6,603 bases of DNA, from NCBI GenBank assembly GCA_021810735.1, contig JAJZIF010000219.1, positions 1 through 6,603 on the forward strand. Direction: 5' to 3'. Made by a program: the position numbers and the translations under genes. Of the stretch, positions 6,405 through 6,603 are shown in pieces; the stretch's first letter is position 1, and each line of letters opens with the position of its first letter. This DNA is from Acidobacteriota bacterium (GTDB taxonomy: Bacteria > Acidobacteriota > Terriglobia > Terriglobales > Acidobacteriaceae). The notes beneath the pieces were generated by a model. That model saw only the letters and a program-made list of their open reading frames with translations. It was not told the DNA's origin and made no database searches.

Positions 6405-6603
6405 ATGAGACTCCATATTGCTGTCGCTGCTCTGTCATTACTTCTGCCTGCCAGTGCTGTTTCCGGTCAGGCAACTTCGGTCATGAAGCCGTTTTCGCTG
6501 AATGATCCGGCGGCGGCGCGTGAACACTCACCGGTGGATATGTCATTTCTGCTGGATGCGCCGGCGGGCAAAGATGGGTTTATCCGCGTGGAGAATAGAT
6601 CGG
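6405..6603 (+). CDS. N-terminus of a secreted protein, probably a glycoside hydrolase, cut by window edge
   Basis: Only 66 codons lie inside the window and the frame is open at the right edge. Residues 1-22 are a typical signal peptide: MRLH start, hydrophobic AVAALSLLLPASAV, and a likely cleavage near SG|Q. The mature start contains DMSFLLDAPAGKDGFIRVEN (45-64). This resembles, from memory, the region before the barrel in secreted cellulase-like glycoside hydrolases of Acidobacteriota, where such text leads into a GVN-containing strand. The catalytic domain is not visible, so the family is unassigned. A good ribosome-binding site and a promoter shared with GH35 support a real gene acting outside the cytoplasm, probably on a related glycan. 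It could also be a non-catalytic sugar-binding protein. Confidence 0.75.
   Translation, partial: MRLHIAVAALSLLLPASAVSGQATSVMKPFSLNDPAAAREHSPVDMSFLLDAPAGKDGFIRVENRS

Noticed and set aside
5965..6474. Minus-strand open frame of 169 codons across the divergent intergenic region
   Set aside because: It overlaps the start of the secreted-protein gene, the palindrome and the kinase start. Its composition is not protein-like and no domain is recognised.
6281..6505. Plus-strand 74-codon frame overlapping the gene at 6405
   Set aside because: It starts inside the palindrome, has no ribosome-binding site and conflicts with the signal-peptide frame.

Overview
The window looks like a carbohydrate-use locus from a high-GC Gram-negative bacterium. 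The best guess is Acidobacteriota (Terriglobales-like). That guess rests on the style of the secreted proteins and on a sensor kinase with a two-component-regulator propeller; no taxonomic marker is present, so it is inference.

Layout. Positions 1-2158, minus strand: a secreted glycoside hydrolase family 35 (GH35, beta-galactosidase type) gene that runs off the left edge, so its C-terminus is missing. Positions 2159-2337: a short intergenic region dense in dyad symmetry. It holds a hairpin at the regulator's stop codon, a palindromic operator-like site with a -10-like box, and an 11-bp-stem hairpin in the predicted GH35 leader. Positions 2338-2967 and 2964-5978, both minus: a NarL/LuxR-family response regulator and a 1004-residue membrane sensor histidine kinase. 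The two genes overlap by the 4 bases ATGA. Positions 5979-6404: a 426-bp divergent promoter region. Positions 6405-6603, plus: the first 66 codons of another secreted protein, cut by the right edge.

How it fits together. The kinase has the domain order of a hybrid two-component system for glycan sensing: N-terminal membrane anchor, 14 propeller blades, Y_Y_Y domain, membrane helix, HisKA_3, HATPase. Here the DNA-binding output is a separate, translationally coupled gene instead of a fused one. The main observation is a 19-bp sequence, TCCGACTTTTGTCGGATTC. It occurs in the promoter of GH35 and in that of the divergent secreted gene, in each case facing the gene it precedes. In both copies a -10-like box starts exactly 21 bases after the 19-mer and the ATG follows after exactly 113 bases. 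I infer that the response regulator, activated by its kinase on sensing a glycan or breakdown product, binds this site and switches on the two flanking secreted-enzyme genes. The link between regulator and site is not proven by the sequence.
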